From JBEKTW01 sp963727845 (lineage in GTDB: Bacteria; Bacteroidota; Ignavibacteria; UBA10030; SZUA-254): DNA of 64,000 nucleotides. A program made the translations under genes and the position numbers. The stretch is taken from the NCBI GenBank assembly GCA_963727845.1, contig CAVSHI010000002.1, positions 558,001-622,000 of the forward strand, given 5' to 3'. Positions within the stretch are counted from its first letter, which is position 1. Each line of letters begins with the position of its first letter. Positions 15,227-23,995 of the stretch are shown in pieces. The notes under the pieces were generated by a model. That model ran no database searches. It was not told where the DNA came from and saw nothing but the letters and a program-made list of their open reading frames with translations.

Positions 15227-15890
15227 TTGAAAAAGATTACGTCACGAAATAAGATAACGTCTGTTCGTTTAGGTCTCACGGATTACGAATCCGTGTGGAG
15301 TCTTCAACGCCGGATCTTTGATTGTCGCGTCGCGGGAACTATCGGCGATGTTCTGTTGCTGAACGAACATCGGCATGTGTACACTATCGGCAAATCGGGC
15401 GACGCAAACCATCTTCTCGCCAACAGCCAAGAGCTAATGGCCAAGGGCGTGACAGTTCTTTCCGTCGACCGCGGCGGCGACATCACGTACCATGGCCCGG
15501 GCCAGCTCGTTGCGTATCCGATTCTCGACCTCAACGGATACGGCCTCGACGTCCATCAGATATCTCCGCTCGCTTGAGGAAGTTATTATCCTTACGCTCG
15601 CGGAGTACGGCATTGAGGCGCGCCGGGACGGCAGGTTCACCGGCGTATGGGTTGGTAACGACAAGATCGCGGCAATCGGCGTAAAAGTCAGCCACTGGGT
15701 CACCATGCACGGCCTGGCATTTAATGTCAATAGCGACCTCTCATTCTTCGACCGGATTATCCCATGCGGTATCTTCGACAAGGGTGTCACGTCGCTCGAG
15801 CGGCTGAAGGGAAAAGAAGTTCCGATGGACGAGGTCAGCGCGCTCCTTATGGAAAATTTTGGGAAGGTTTTCAACGCCGAGTATTCATGA
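15227..15890 (+). pseudogene. lipB: Lipoyl(octanoyl) transferase, with one apparent frameshift
   Basis: LipB moves octanoate from acyl carrier protein to lipoyl domains. The first part, from TTG 15227, includes VYTIGKSGDANHLL, VLSVDRGGDITYHGPGQLVAYPILDL and GYGLDVHQ. After that it runs into a premature stop at 15577. The remainder (YLRSLEEVIILTLAEYGIEARR, GVKVSHWVTMHGLAFNVNSDLSFFDRIIPCGI) continues in another frame to 15890. Removing one A near 15560 restores HQYLRSLEE. The span is one base over a multiple of three. Both halves keep the catalytic Lys and Cys regions, so an assembly error is plausible. Confidence 0.85.
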
Positions 15891-15947
15891 GCGTTGTGCT
15901 GCCGATTTCATGGAATATATTGAACATTCATTCACGGAGAAGCAAGA

Positions 15948-18059
15948 ATGCCTTCAAGCGTAAAACCCGGAGCAACGACGGGTCCGAAAGCAGCCCCGGG
16001 AGAAACGAAGGGGGGTGACGGTCGCTCGCGGAGCGCAACAAAAACAGCGGGCCGGCTTCCGCTTTCGGGCGAGCGGCTTATCGAGGCCTTCCGGCTCATG
16101 TTCACCGCGCGCAAGACGGACGACAAGATTCTCGTGATGCTAAAGCAAGGGAAAGCTTTTTTCCATATCGGCGGCTCGGGTCATGAGGCTGCGCAGGTCG
16201 GCGCGGCGATGGCGCTGAAACCCGGATACGATTGGGCATACCCCTACTATCGTAATCTTGCGTTCGCACTCGCGTACGGTTACAGAGTTGAAGATGTGTT
16301 TCTCGACGCGCTCAACCGGTCGAAGGGCCCGGACAGCGGCGGCTTTGCGATGCCATTCCACTACGGACATAATGACTTGCGGATCGTCGCGCAGTCGAGT
16401 CCCACGGGGACGCAATATCTGCAGGCAGTCGGCACCGCGCTCGGCGCCGTACGAGAAGGCGTTGACCAGGTGGTATACGTTTCCTCCGGCGAAGGTGCGA
16501 CGAGCGAAGGGGAATTTCACGAGGCGCTCAATTGGGCCGCACGGGAGAAGCTCCCGGTGATATTTCATATCGAGGATAACAGATACGCGATCTCTGTGTC
16601 GAAGAGAGAACAAACCGCCGGCGAATCGGTCTATCGTCTCGTGAGCGGATACGAAGGCCTGAATCGTTACGAAGTCGACGGTTGCGATTTCATCGCTGCG
16701 TATTCGACCGCAGCACATGCGGTGGAAAAGGCGCGCAACGGCGAAGGCCCGAGCCTCATCCTCGCTCACACGGTTCGACTGTTGCCGCATTCGTCGTCGG
16801 ACGACCAGCGGAAGTATCGGTCCGAGGAAGAACTCGCCCTGGACCGTGAACGGGATCCCCTGCCGCGATTTGAGAAGTACCTGCTCGAGCATGGAGTCAT
16901 GAAGGAAGAAGAGGTGCAAAAAGTTAAGCTGGAAGTCGTTGAGCGGATCGACCGCGCCGCACAGGCGGCGGAGGATGAATCGCAGCCGGTTCCTGCCGAC
17001 CTCTTGAAATATGTGTATTCCCCCTCCGTTGCTGTTTCAGCTGAAAGGTTCGTTGAGCCCGAACACCATGGTCAAAAGATCGTCATGGTGGATGCCATTA
17101 ACCATGCCATGGCCGAAGAAATGGAACGGAATCCCAAAATGCTGATCTATGGCGAAGACGTTGCCGGCGAGAAGGGAGGAGTCTTTACAGCGACCAAAGG
17201 ATTGACGAAGAAATTCGGCTGGGATCGTGTCTTCAATTCCCCGCTCGCCGAAGCGAGCATCGTCGGGACGGCCTTCGGGCTCGCCGTGCGCGGGTTCAAG
17301 CCGTGTGTTGAGATTCAGTTCGGAGACTATATCTGGCCGGCGTTCATGCAGCTTCGCGATGAAGTTGCCATGCTCCGCTTTCGCTCCAATAATCACTGGT
17401 CGTGCCCGATGGTCGTGCGCGCGGCAGTCGGCGGTTACATTCACGGCGGGTTGTATCACAGCCAGAGCATCGAATCCATTTTTGCGCATGTTCCGGGACT
17501 GCGGGTTGTCATGCCGTCCAATGCCGCGGACGCGAAAGGGTTGCTCAAGACCGCCTGCCGTTGTGATGATCCGGTCATTTTTTGCGAGCATAAAGGACTC
17601 TACCGGGCGGCGGTTGCCGCAGCGCCCGAGCCGGATGCCGACTACTGCCTGCCCTTCGGAGTCGCCAGGACCGTGCGGGCCGGGGACGATATCTCCATCA
17701 TCACATGGGGGATGATGGTCCACCGCTCGTTGGAAGCGGCAAAGGCGATGGAAGAGAAAGGCGTGAGCGTGGAGGTTGTGGACCTTCGCACGCTGAACCC
17801 GCTGGATACGGACGCGATCCTGAAGAGCGCCGGGAAAACGGGCAAGATTCTGGTTGTCCACGAAGACACCCTGACGGGCGGTTTCGGCGGAGAAGTGGTT
17901 GCGCTTATAGCTGACAAGGTGTTCATGCAACTCGACGCACCGATAAAGCGAGTCGCGGCAAAAGACTCGCCTATTCCCTACGCGCCGACACTTGAGAATG
18001 CCATGCTGCCGCAGACCTCCGATATCTTATTGGCTCTCCGGGAACTGGCGGAGTACTGA
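15948..18059 (+). CDS. 2-oxoacid dehydrogenase E1, fused alpha and beta subunits
   Basis: A 703-residue fusion. Residues about 40-340 are E1-alpha-like with the TPP motif SSGEGATSEGEFHEALNWA through EDNRYAIS. Residues about 370-700 are E1-beta-like (GEDVAGEKGGVFTATKGL, NSPLAEASIVGTAFGLA, VHEDTLTGGFGGEV). It decarboxylates a 2-oxoacid and acylates the lipoyl group of E2. The alpha part resembles branched-chain 2-oxoacid types, but the substrate (pyruvate or branched-chain acids) cannot be settled from sequence. The first 35 residues are low-complexity. GGAG eight bases before ATG 15948 supports the start. It lies between lipB and the E2 gene. Confidence 0.92.
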   Translation: MPSSVKPGATTGPKAAPGETKGGDGRSRSATKTAGRLPLSGERLIEAFRLMFTARKTDDKILVMLKQGKAFFHIGGSGHEAAQVGAAMALKPGYDWAYPYYRNLAFALAYGYRVEDVFLDALNRSKGPDSGGFAMPFHYGHNDLRIVAQSSPTGTQYLQAVGTALGAVREGVDQVVYVSSGEGATSEGEFHEALNWAAREKLPVIFHIEDNRYAISVSKREQTAGESVYRLVSGYEGLNRYEVDGCDFIAAYSTAAHAVEKARNGEGPSLILAHTVRLLPHSSSDDQRKYRSEEELALDRERDPLPRFEKYLLEHGVMKEEEVQKVKLEVVERIDRAAQAAEDESQPVPADLLKYVYSPSVAVSAERFVEPEHHGQKIVMVDAINHAMAEEMERNPKMLIYGEDVAGEKGGVFTATKGLTKKFGWDRVFNSPLAEASIVGTAFGLAVRGFKPCVEIQFGDYIWPAFMQLRDEVAMLRFRSNNHWSCPMVVRAAVGGYIHGGLYHSQSIESIFAHVPGLRVVMPSNAADAKGLLKTACRCDDPVIFCEHKGLYRAAVAAAPEPDADYCLPFGVARTVRAGDDISIITWGMMVHRSLEAAKAMEEKGVSVEVVDLRTLNPLDTDAILKSAGKTGKILVVHEDTLTGGFGGEVVALIADKVFMQLDAPIKRVAAKDSPIPYAPTLENAMLPQTSDILLALRELAEY

Positions 18060-18131
18060 TAGAAGATAGGATTGTCGATTTCGGATTGCGGATTTTGGAA
18101 TTGTTTCGTAGTTATTGTTTCACGCATGGAG

Positions 18132-18193
18132 TCGAAAGCCAATACGTCATTCCCGCATGTCTTAAGCGGGAATCAAGTCGTTGGATTGGCGAA
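18132..18193. repeat. Dispersed intergenic repeat, copy 2 (E1 downstream)
   Basis: GTCGAAAGCCAATACGTCAT leads to TCCCGCATGTCTTAAGCGGGA (18151-18171), then ATCAAGTCGTTGGATTGGCGAA. It shares both flanks and palindrome with the copy at 15081. Confidence 0.75.
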
Positions 18194-18274
18194 TGTTGAT
18201 TGCGGATTTTGGATTTGCTGAGGTGACAGGTATTCGAATTCTTCACTGAGAATTATTGCACTGGACAGCATCAC

Positions 18275-18475
18275 ATGGTAAGAAACCCAAAGATGTTGAA
18301 AGCGTTTGAAGACGATCTCGCGCGAAAAACCAAGCCGGATTATCACAAAAACGTGAAGATCGTCAACGCACTCCTGCGATATGCAAGGGGATTGGGGAAA
18401 TTTCCCCCCAAGAATCGGCTCGAGGATATAGAAATTGATATCAGGTACGCAAGGGCGATTAACAGTGTTCGATAA
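18275..18475 (+). CDS. Small partner of a nucleotidyltransferase (putative antitoxin-like)
   Basis: A 66-residue protein (MVRNPKMLKAFEDDLARKTKP through LEDIEIDIRYARAINSVR). Small proteins with a similar LGxxPPKNxLEDIEIDIRxAxxxN ending are commonly found just upstream of AbiEii-type nucleotidyltransferases. The function is unproven. Its end overlaps the likely GTG start of the next gene by 11 bases, indicating translational coupling. The pair interrupts the dehydrogenase cluster. Confidence 0.65.
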   Translation: MVRNPKMLKAFEDDLARKTKPDYHKNVKIVNALLRYARGLGKFPPKNRLEDIEIDIRYARAINSVR

Positions 18476-19040
18476 GCAACTGGCGAAGATCGCCAAACAA
18501 CTCGATGCCGCCAAGATCCCGTACATGATTATCGGGGGACAGGCAGTCCTTCGGTACGGTGAACCCCGGCTGACAAAAGACATTGATGTGACCCTCGGGC
18601 TCGGTGTTCATGAGCTTCCAAAGATCTTGGATCTCCTTAAGAAGCTGAAATTGAGGTGCCTCGTGCCTTCTCCGAAAAAATTTGTCGAGATGACGTACGT
18701 CCTCCCGGCGATAGATGCGGAATCGGAAGTGCGTATTGATTTCATATTCTCTGACACCGCGTTTGAGCGTCGATCGATCAAGAGATCAAAGGCCGTAAAG
18801 ATCGGGAATCAGCGTGTGCAATTTGCCACCCTGGAGGATGTTATCATCCAGAAAGTGATAGCGGGGCGGGAGCGGGACCTGGAAGACGTTGCGACAATGC
18901 TGATGAAAAATCCACGGGCGAATGTGCGTTATATAAAGAAATGGTTGGGAGAGTTTGAGAAGGCGCTTGGTGTCGTTCTCGTTCGACGATTCAGCGCACT
19001 CATGAAGAAGAGATCACGCAGGCATTTTAAATTATTCTGA
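18465..19040 (+). CDS. Nucleotidyltransferase (AbiEii/DUF1814-like toxin family)
   Basis: A 191-residue protein from GTG 18465, with AAGGG ten bases upstream; a TTG at 18435 is an alternative. IPYMIIGGQAVLRYGEPRLTKDIDVTL contains the nucleotidyltransferase motif GG...(D)xD. ATLEDVIIQKVIAGRERDLEDVATML is the usual second half. Relatives act as toxins of type IV-like toxin-antitoxin pairs or as abortive infection proteins that modify tRNA or other targets; that role here is inferred from the fold and the small upstream gene. It ends nine bases before the E2 start. Confidence 0.8.
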   Translation: MFDKQLAKIAKQLDAAKIPYMIIGGQAVLRYGEPRLTKDIDVTLGLGVHELPKILDLLKKLKLRCLVPSPKKFVEMTYVLPAIDAESEVRIDFIFSDTAFERRSIKRSKAVKIGNQRVQFATLEDVIIQKVIAGRERDLEDVATMLMKNPRANVRYIKKWLGEFEKALGVVLVRRFSALMKKRSRRHFKLF

Positions 19041-19049
19041 AAGAAGAAA

Positions 19050-20383
19050 ATGGCAAAAGTTGAAGTTGTCATGCCCCAGCTCGGTGAAAGTCTCACCGAA
19101 GGTACTATCATCAAGTGGCACAAGAAGCCCGGTGAAAAAGTGAGGAAGGATGAAACACTCCTGGAGATCAGCACGGATAAAGTCGACTCTGAGATCCCCT
19201 CGCCGGCGTCCGGCGTTGTGGTGAAATTATTGTTCGAAGAGCAGAAAACAGTGGCCGTTCGCACCGTCATTGCCGAAATAGAGACGGATGCCTCGGCGGC
19301 AGTCGTTGAGTCGGCGCCGGCGCGCGCCGCTGAAACCGCCAGGCCCGCGGCACCACCGGAATGCGCCAAGCCGGCCCACAATCGCCGCGTCCGGCAGCGG
19401 CTCCAGCCGGCGGCCGGTTTTATTCTCCGCTCGTGCTCAACATCGCACGCGAGGAGGGAATATCGATGGCCGAGCTGGAGACAATTCCGGGAACCGGTGA
19501 AGGGGGAAGAGTCAGCAAGAAGGATATTCTCGCGTATGGTCAATCCCGCAAGAGTGCGCCGGCGGTTCCGGCAACGGCGTCTCCAATTCCCGCTCTGACT
19601 GCCCCGAGCGCTCCGCGAATTGAAAAGACGCTGAAACATGTGGACTCGGGCGAACTCGCGAAGAAATATCCTCCGCCGCAGTATGAGATTCTCCAGATGA
19701 GTAACATTCTGCAGAAAATGTCGGAGCACATGGTAAGAAGCGTGCAAACATCGCCGCACGTGTATGCCGTTCACGAGTGCGATATGACGAGAGTAGATGC
19801 GGCGCGTCGGAAGAACGCGGAGGCGTTCGAAAGACGAGAGGGATTCAAACTGACATTCATGCCGTTCATTTGCGACGCGATAGTGAAAGCCGTGAAACAA
19901 TTTCCGTTGATCAATTCAGCCGTTGAGGGGGATAAAATCATCCTGAAGAAATTCATCAACCTGGGGATGGCGGTGGCTTCGGAGAACGGCCTGATCGTTC
20001 CCGTGATCAAGAACGCAGAGGAAAAGAACTTTGTGGGACTTGCGCGGGCGGTGAACGACCTGGCAACACGCGCGCGAAGCAAACGGCTGACACCTCCGGA
20101 CATCGAGGGGGGAACCTTTACCATCACGAACTTCGGAGTGTTCGGCACAATGATCGGCATCCCGATTATCAACCAGCCGCAAGTCGCGATCCTCGGCCTC
20201 GGGGCGATCAAGAAGCGTCCGGTGGTCGTAGACGCTGCTGCCGGCGGCGCAATTGCCATTCGATCGATCGCATACCTCACGCTTTCATTCGACCACCGCA
20301 TTGTGGATGGTGCGCTCGGAGGGTCGTTCCTTGAAACCGTCGTGCAGAATCTTGAAAACTGGGATGAGCGACAAGTTGTGTAG
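19050..20383 (+). pseudogene. 2-oxoacid dehydrogenase E2 (dihydrolipoamide acyltransferase), one apparent frameshift
   Basis: The N-terminal lipoyl domain (MPQLGESLTEGTIIKWHKKPGE, lipoyl lysine in STDKVDSEIPSP) is read from 19050. The peripheral-subunit-binding domain (ARE...GTGEGGRVSKKDIL) and acyltransferase domain, with the catalytic SFDHRIVDGALGG, are in another frame ending at 20383. The change of frame falls in the Pro/Ala linker around 19350-19365, and the span is one base short of a multiple of three. The intact domains on both sides suggest a missing base in the assembly. E2 is the core of the complex whose E1 and E3 are encoded upstream. Confidence 0.88.
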
Positions 20384-20639
20384 GCGATAGGTGATAGGTT
20401 ATAGATAGCAGGTTGTGGGTCAGAAAATGGATCAGCCAGAATGGGGGAATGGGAGAAACGGAGAATCGGTGAAGGGGTGATAGGTACTGGGTGGTAGGGG
20501 GAATTTCGAATTTCGGATTTTCAATTTTGAATTTGTCCCGCTTCTGGATTCCGCTTACGTTGGCGGGATTCCGAAAGGCGGAATTTGAGATTTAGGATCT
20601 TGGATTTGAGACATCTGAATAATTAGCTGTGGTCAGACA

Positions 20640-20742
20640 TGAAAGCAAGAGCCAAAACGTCATTCCCGCCCGCCTGCCAAAGCTCGCCCACCGGAGGCGG
20701 GAGAGCGGCGGGCAGGCATGTCTTAAGCGGGAATCCAATCAT
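20640..20742. repeat. Dispersed intergenic repeat, copy 3 with a nested palindrome
   Basis: The same flanks as copies 1 and 2 (GAAAGCAAGAGCCAAAACGT and TCTTAAGCGGGAATCCAATC), but the palindrome is widened by an inner CCCGCCTGCC...GGCGGGCAGG segment. The remaining spacer (20384-20639) holds word-like GATAGG/GATTTT repeats and no gene. Confidence 0.7.
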
Positions 20743-20765
20743 AGAAGCGTGTTGAGAGCATTCTG

Positions 20766-21656
20766 ATGAATTTTGTGATACAGGAAATACCGGCCCAACC
20801 GGGTGCGGCGCGCAGCCGCCGTCCGGAGTGGCTCAAGGCGAAGATTCCTTCGGGGGAGAATTATGCCCGTCTGAAGAGCATCATCGATACGCGCAACCTC
20901 CACACAGTGTGCGAAGAGGCGCGCTGCCCGAACATGGGCGAATGCTGGAACCACGGGACGGCTACGTTCATGATTCTCGGGGACATCTGCACCCGAAGTT
21001 GCGGCTTTTGCGCCGTGAAGACCGGCAAGCCGGTGGAACTTGACGCAGATGAGCCGCGTCGCGTTGCGGAGGCAGTGCAATTACTCGGCGTACGCCACGC
21101 CGTGATTACTTCCGTGGACCGTGACGAATTGTACGACGGGGGAGCGCAGATCTTCGCAGAGACGGTGCGGCGGATCCGTTCGTTGAGTCCCGAAACACGA
21201 ATTGAAGTTCTCATCCCGGATTTCAAGGGAGAGGAATTCGCTCTGAATATCGTCCTGGACTCTCTTCCCGACATCCTGAACCATAACATGGAAACCGTTC
21301 CGCGTTTGTATCACGACGTGCGTCCCCAGGCAAAGTACGCGCGGAGCCTGGAACTTCTCGACCGGGCAAAACGGCGGGGGTTCGTGACGAAGACCGGGAT
21401 GATGCTCGGCGTCGGCGAACGAACGGAAGAAGTGGTCGAAGTAATGACGGACCTCCGCCGGGTCAACTGTGATATTCTCACACTTGGCCAGTACCTCCAG
21501 CCGACGAAGGATCATCTGCCGGTCGACCGTTTTGTGCACCCCGAGGAGTTCAGCTCGCTGAAGGAGAAGGGACATGCCATGGGTTTTCGCCATGTCGAAT
21601 CCGGTCCGTTGGTCAGAAGTTCGTACCATGCGGAGGGCCAGGACCGAGACCGTTGA
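20766..21656 (+). CDS. lipA: Lipoyl synthase
   Basis: A 296-residue radical-SAM enzyme inserting sulfur into octanoyl groups to make lipoate. It has both iron-sulfur motifs: CEEARCPNMGEC (auxiliary cluster, CxxxxCxxxxxC) and CTRSCGFCAV (radical SAM CxxxCxxC). GQYLQPTKDHLPVDRFVHPEEF and the closing SGPLVRSSYHAEGQ are family signatures, including the conserved late serine. The gene completes the lipoate part of the dehydrogenase cluster. Confidence 0.97.
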   Translation: MNFVIQEIPAQPGAARSRRPEWLKAKIPSGENYARLKSIIDTRNLHTVCEEARCPNMGECWNHGTATFMILGDICTRSCGFCAVKTGKPVELDADEPRRVAEAVQLLGVRHAVITSVDRDELYDGGAQIFAETVRRIRSLSPETRIEVLIPDFKGEEFALNIVLDSLPDILNHNMETVPRLYHDVRPQAKYARSLELLDRAKRRGFVTKTGMMLGVGERTEEVVEVMTDLRRVNCDILTLGQYLQPTKDHLPVDRFVHPEEFSSLKEKGHAMGFRHVESGPLVRSSYHAEGQDRDR

Positions 21657-21925
21657 TGACAGATGATGGAGTGATGGAGGATGGATGATGGAAGACGATG
21701 AAACGGAGAAGGGGTGAATGGGAGAAACGGAGAGATGGAGTAATGGAGTAGTTGAGATGATGAGTAGTTAGGTAGTTGAATAGTAGGGTAGTTAAGATAA
21801 AGAGATAGACGAGTAGTGGCGCTGGCGAGATGATGAGAAAGATGGATGGTGGCAGGGCTGAGATTATGAGATGCGCCATAACGTTTTTTACTTTTGATTT
21901 TTGAATTTTTAATTGTTCTTGAAAT
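21657..21925. repeat. Word-like low-complexity spacer after lipA
   Basis: Successive blocks of degenerate short repeats: GATGGAGGATGGATGATGG, then GTAGTTGAGTAGTTAGG-like, then GAGATTATGAGAT, then TTTTTGAATTTTTAATT. The same block types recur at 12330-12382, 20500-20605, 23004-23090, 26069-26215 and inside polA. No gene is visible. Confidence 0.6.
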
Positions 21926-21976
21926 GGCTCATCCTTGCCTCTTTCCGAAATTTTTCTTATTATTGTGTTGTTCCTG

Positions 21977-21998
21977 TCCCGCCGTAGGCGGGATTTTT
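21977..21998 (+). terminator. Hairpin with T tract upstream of rplM
   Basis: TCCCGCC (21977-21983) pairs with GGCGGGA (21987-21993) across a three-base loop and is followed by five T residues. It could end readthrough from lipA or act in the rplM leader. The stem also fits the TCCCG...CGGGA repeat family. Confidence 0.5.
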
Positions 21999-22125
21999 GT
22001 AAGCTCCATTCCCCTAAAGCCTGTCATTTTGAGCATAAAAGGCTGATTCTTCGGCCCGGCACGCGTCGGCATTCGAGAGGGAAAAGCGGGGTGAAGAACA
22101 AATTTATCAATATCAAGGATCTCCT

Positions 22126-22569
22126 GTGGCATTAGCTCAGCACATTACGCACTCGTTCAATAAGGATGAGATTTCTAAGAAATGGTATCTGGTCGACGCC
22201 AATGGACAAACGCTCGGTCGCGTGGCGAGTCACGTCGCGCACATCCTGCGCGGAAAGCATAAGCCGATCTTCACGCCCAACGCGGACTGCGGAGATTTTG
22301 TTGTCATCATCAACGCCGACAGGGTCAAGGTGGAAGGAAGGCGCACGGAACTTAAGTCGTATTTCCATCATACGGGATACCCCGGCGGCGCGGTTGTCCA
22401 ATCGATGAAAGAACTGATGAAGACGAATCCCGAGCGGGTCTTCATGCACGCTGTCAAGGGTATGATCCCGCACAATCGCCTCGGTGCGCGTATCCTGAAA
22501 AAGCTGAAGGTGTATCGCGGCGATAGTCATCCGCATGCCGCGCAAAAACCGGAGCCGCTGAAATTTTAA
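22126..22569 (+). CDS. rplM: 50S ribosomal protein L13
   Basis: A 147-residue L13 with KKWYLVDANGQTLGRVAS, LRGKHKPIFTPNADCGDFVV and VKGMIPHNRLGARILKKLKVY. The start is GTG 22126 with AAGGA eight bases upstream. It heads the rplM-rpsI-rpsB-tsf-pyrH-frr set. Confidence 0.98.
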   Translation: MALAQHITHSFNKDEISKKWYLVDANGQTLGRVASHVAHILRGKHKPIFTPNADCGDFVVIINADRVKVEGRRTELKSYFHHTGYPGGAVVQSMKELMKTNPERVFMHAVKGMIPHNRLGARILKKLKVYRGDSHPHAAQKPEPLKF

Positions 22570-22600
22570 TTCTTGAATTAATCCACTACAAGGATACAGA

Positions 22601-22993
22601 ATGATTGCTCATCCACACATTGCCGTTGGCCGTCGCAAGACGTTGGTGGCCCGCGTGATCGTAAAGCAAGGTTCCGGAATTGTCACTGTAAACGACCGGC
22701 CATTGGAACAGTACTTCCCGGTCGATACGCTGCGCACCGAAGTGCTGCTGCCCTTCGTTGCCACAGAAACCATGGGAAAGTTCGATGTTGTCGCGATAGT
22801 TGAAGGCGGCGGGTTGACGGGCCAGGCCGGCGCCATGAAGCTCGGAATTTCGCGGGCGCTGGTGCGGATGAATGAAGAATTGCGAGCGCTGTTGCGCACC
22901 AACAAGATGATGACGCGTGACCCGCGGATGGTCGAGCGAAAAAAATACGGCCAGCGCAAAGCGCGAAAGAGATTCCAGTTCTCGAAGCGTTAA
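22601..22993 (+). CDS. rpsI: 30S ribosomal protein S9
   Basis: A 130-residue S9. AVGRRKTLVARVIVKQGSG at the start, EGGGLTGQAGAMKLGISRAL in the middle and the basic C-terminal KKYGQRKARKRFQFSKR, which reaches the decoding centre, identify it. It follows rplM by 31 bases, the usual partner. Confidence 0.98.
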   Translation: MIAHPHIAVGRRKTLVARVIVKQGSGIVTVNDRPLEQYFPVDTLRTEVLLPFVATETMGKFDVVAIVEGGGLTGQAGAMKLGISRALVRMNEELRALLRTNKMMTRDPRMVERKKYGQRKARKRFQFSKR

Positions 22994-23107
22994 TTCGTTA
23001 CATAGTTTAGTAGTTAGATAGTTGAATAGTTGGGTAGTTTGCCAAGAACGAACTAACCAACCAACGAACTAAGGAACTAACCAACTAAAATCACACATAC
23101 TCTCTGA

Positions 23108-23163
23108 TTTCCACGGCAGTGTCCCGCCCGCAAGCGTCACCCGGGGGCGTGATTCCGTGGAAA
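23108..23163 (+). promoter_or_regulatory. Possible rpsB leader hairpin
   Basis: TTTCCACGG (23108-23116) pairs perfectly with CCGTGGAAA (23155-23163), enclosing GC-rich sequence with a smaller possible hairpin. It ends 47 bases before the rpsB ATG. Ribosomal protein S2 controls its own operon through a leader structure in many bacteria; that role here is inferred from position. Confidence 0.45.
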
Positions 23164-23209
23164 GATGACGGGAGTAGAGGAATCAACTAACAAAGGAGTA
23201 ACTCTATTT

Positions 23210-23965
23210 ATGCCACAAGTTGAACTTGCGGATCTTCTCAGTGCCGGTGCCCACTTCGGGCATCTCACCCGCCGTTGGAATCCCAAAATGAAGCCGTTTA
23301 TTTTCATGGAACGAAACGGCATTCACATCATCGACCTCAAGAAAACCCAGGACCTGTTGAACGTCGCCTGCGGCGCGATTTCAGATATCGTCGCCGACGG
23401 GAGGAAAATCCTGTTTGTTGGAACCAAGAACCAGGCCCAGCAGGTCGTCGAGGAAGAAGCAAAACGATGCGGACAATTCTACGTCACGGAGCGCTGGCTC
23501 GGTGGGATGCTGACAAACTTCACGACGATTCGAAAGAGTGTCAAGCGTTTGACCAACATTGAGAAGATGGAAACCGACGGGACGTACGATAAAGTCACGA
23601 AGAAGGAAATTCTCTTTCTCGACAGGGAAAAAAGCAAGCTCCAGAAGGTTCTCATGGGCGTTGTGGAAATGACCCGTCTGCCGGGAGCGCTATTTGTCGT
23701 TGACATCAAGAAAGAGGAAATCTCCGTCAATGAAGCAAAACGACTGAACATTCCCGTCTTTGCGATCGTCGACACGAATTGCGACCCCACAACCGTGGAT
23801 TACCCCATTCCGGCAAACGACGATGCGATCAAATCAATCCAGGTGTTCACGAAGGCGATCGCTGATGCCGTCATTGAAGGAAACGAGCGCGGGTCGGTTC
23901 AGCTCGAAGGGGCCGATGCACACCCTGCGGCAAAAGAAAGCCCGGCAGAAAATACTAAAGAATAA
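23210..23965 (+). CDS. rpsB: 30S ribosomal protein S2
   Basis: A 251-residue S2. ATG 23210 (MPQVELADLLSAGAHFGHL) is preceded by AAAGGAG, so the upstream extension of the ORF is rejected. FVGTKNQAQQVVEEEAKRCG, RWLGGMLTNFTTIRKSVKRL and the NCDPTTVDYPIPANDDA motif are diagnostic. tsf follows at 30 bases. Confidence 0.98.
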   Translation: MPQVELADLLSAGAHFGHLTRRWNPKMKPFIFMERNGIHIIDLKKTQDLLNVACGAISDIVADGRKILFVGTKNQAQQVVEEEAKRCGQFYVTERWLGGMLTNFTTIRKSVKRLTNIEKMETDGTYDKVTKKEILFLDREKSKLQKVLMGVVEMTRLPGALFVVDIKKEEISVNEAKRLNIPVFAIVDTNCDPTTVDYPIPANDDAIKSIQVFTKAIADAVIEGNERGSVQLEGADAHPAAKESPAENTKE

Positions 23966-23995
23966 TCTTACTGAAAAAGAAAAGAGTTTGTGCCT

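Noticed and set aside
20640..20742. Possible rho-independent terminator after the E2 gene
   Set aside because: The palindrome has no T tract on either strand and matches a dispersed repeat family present in two neighbouring spacers.
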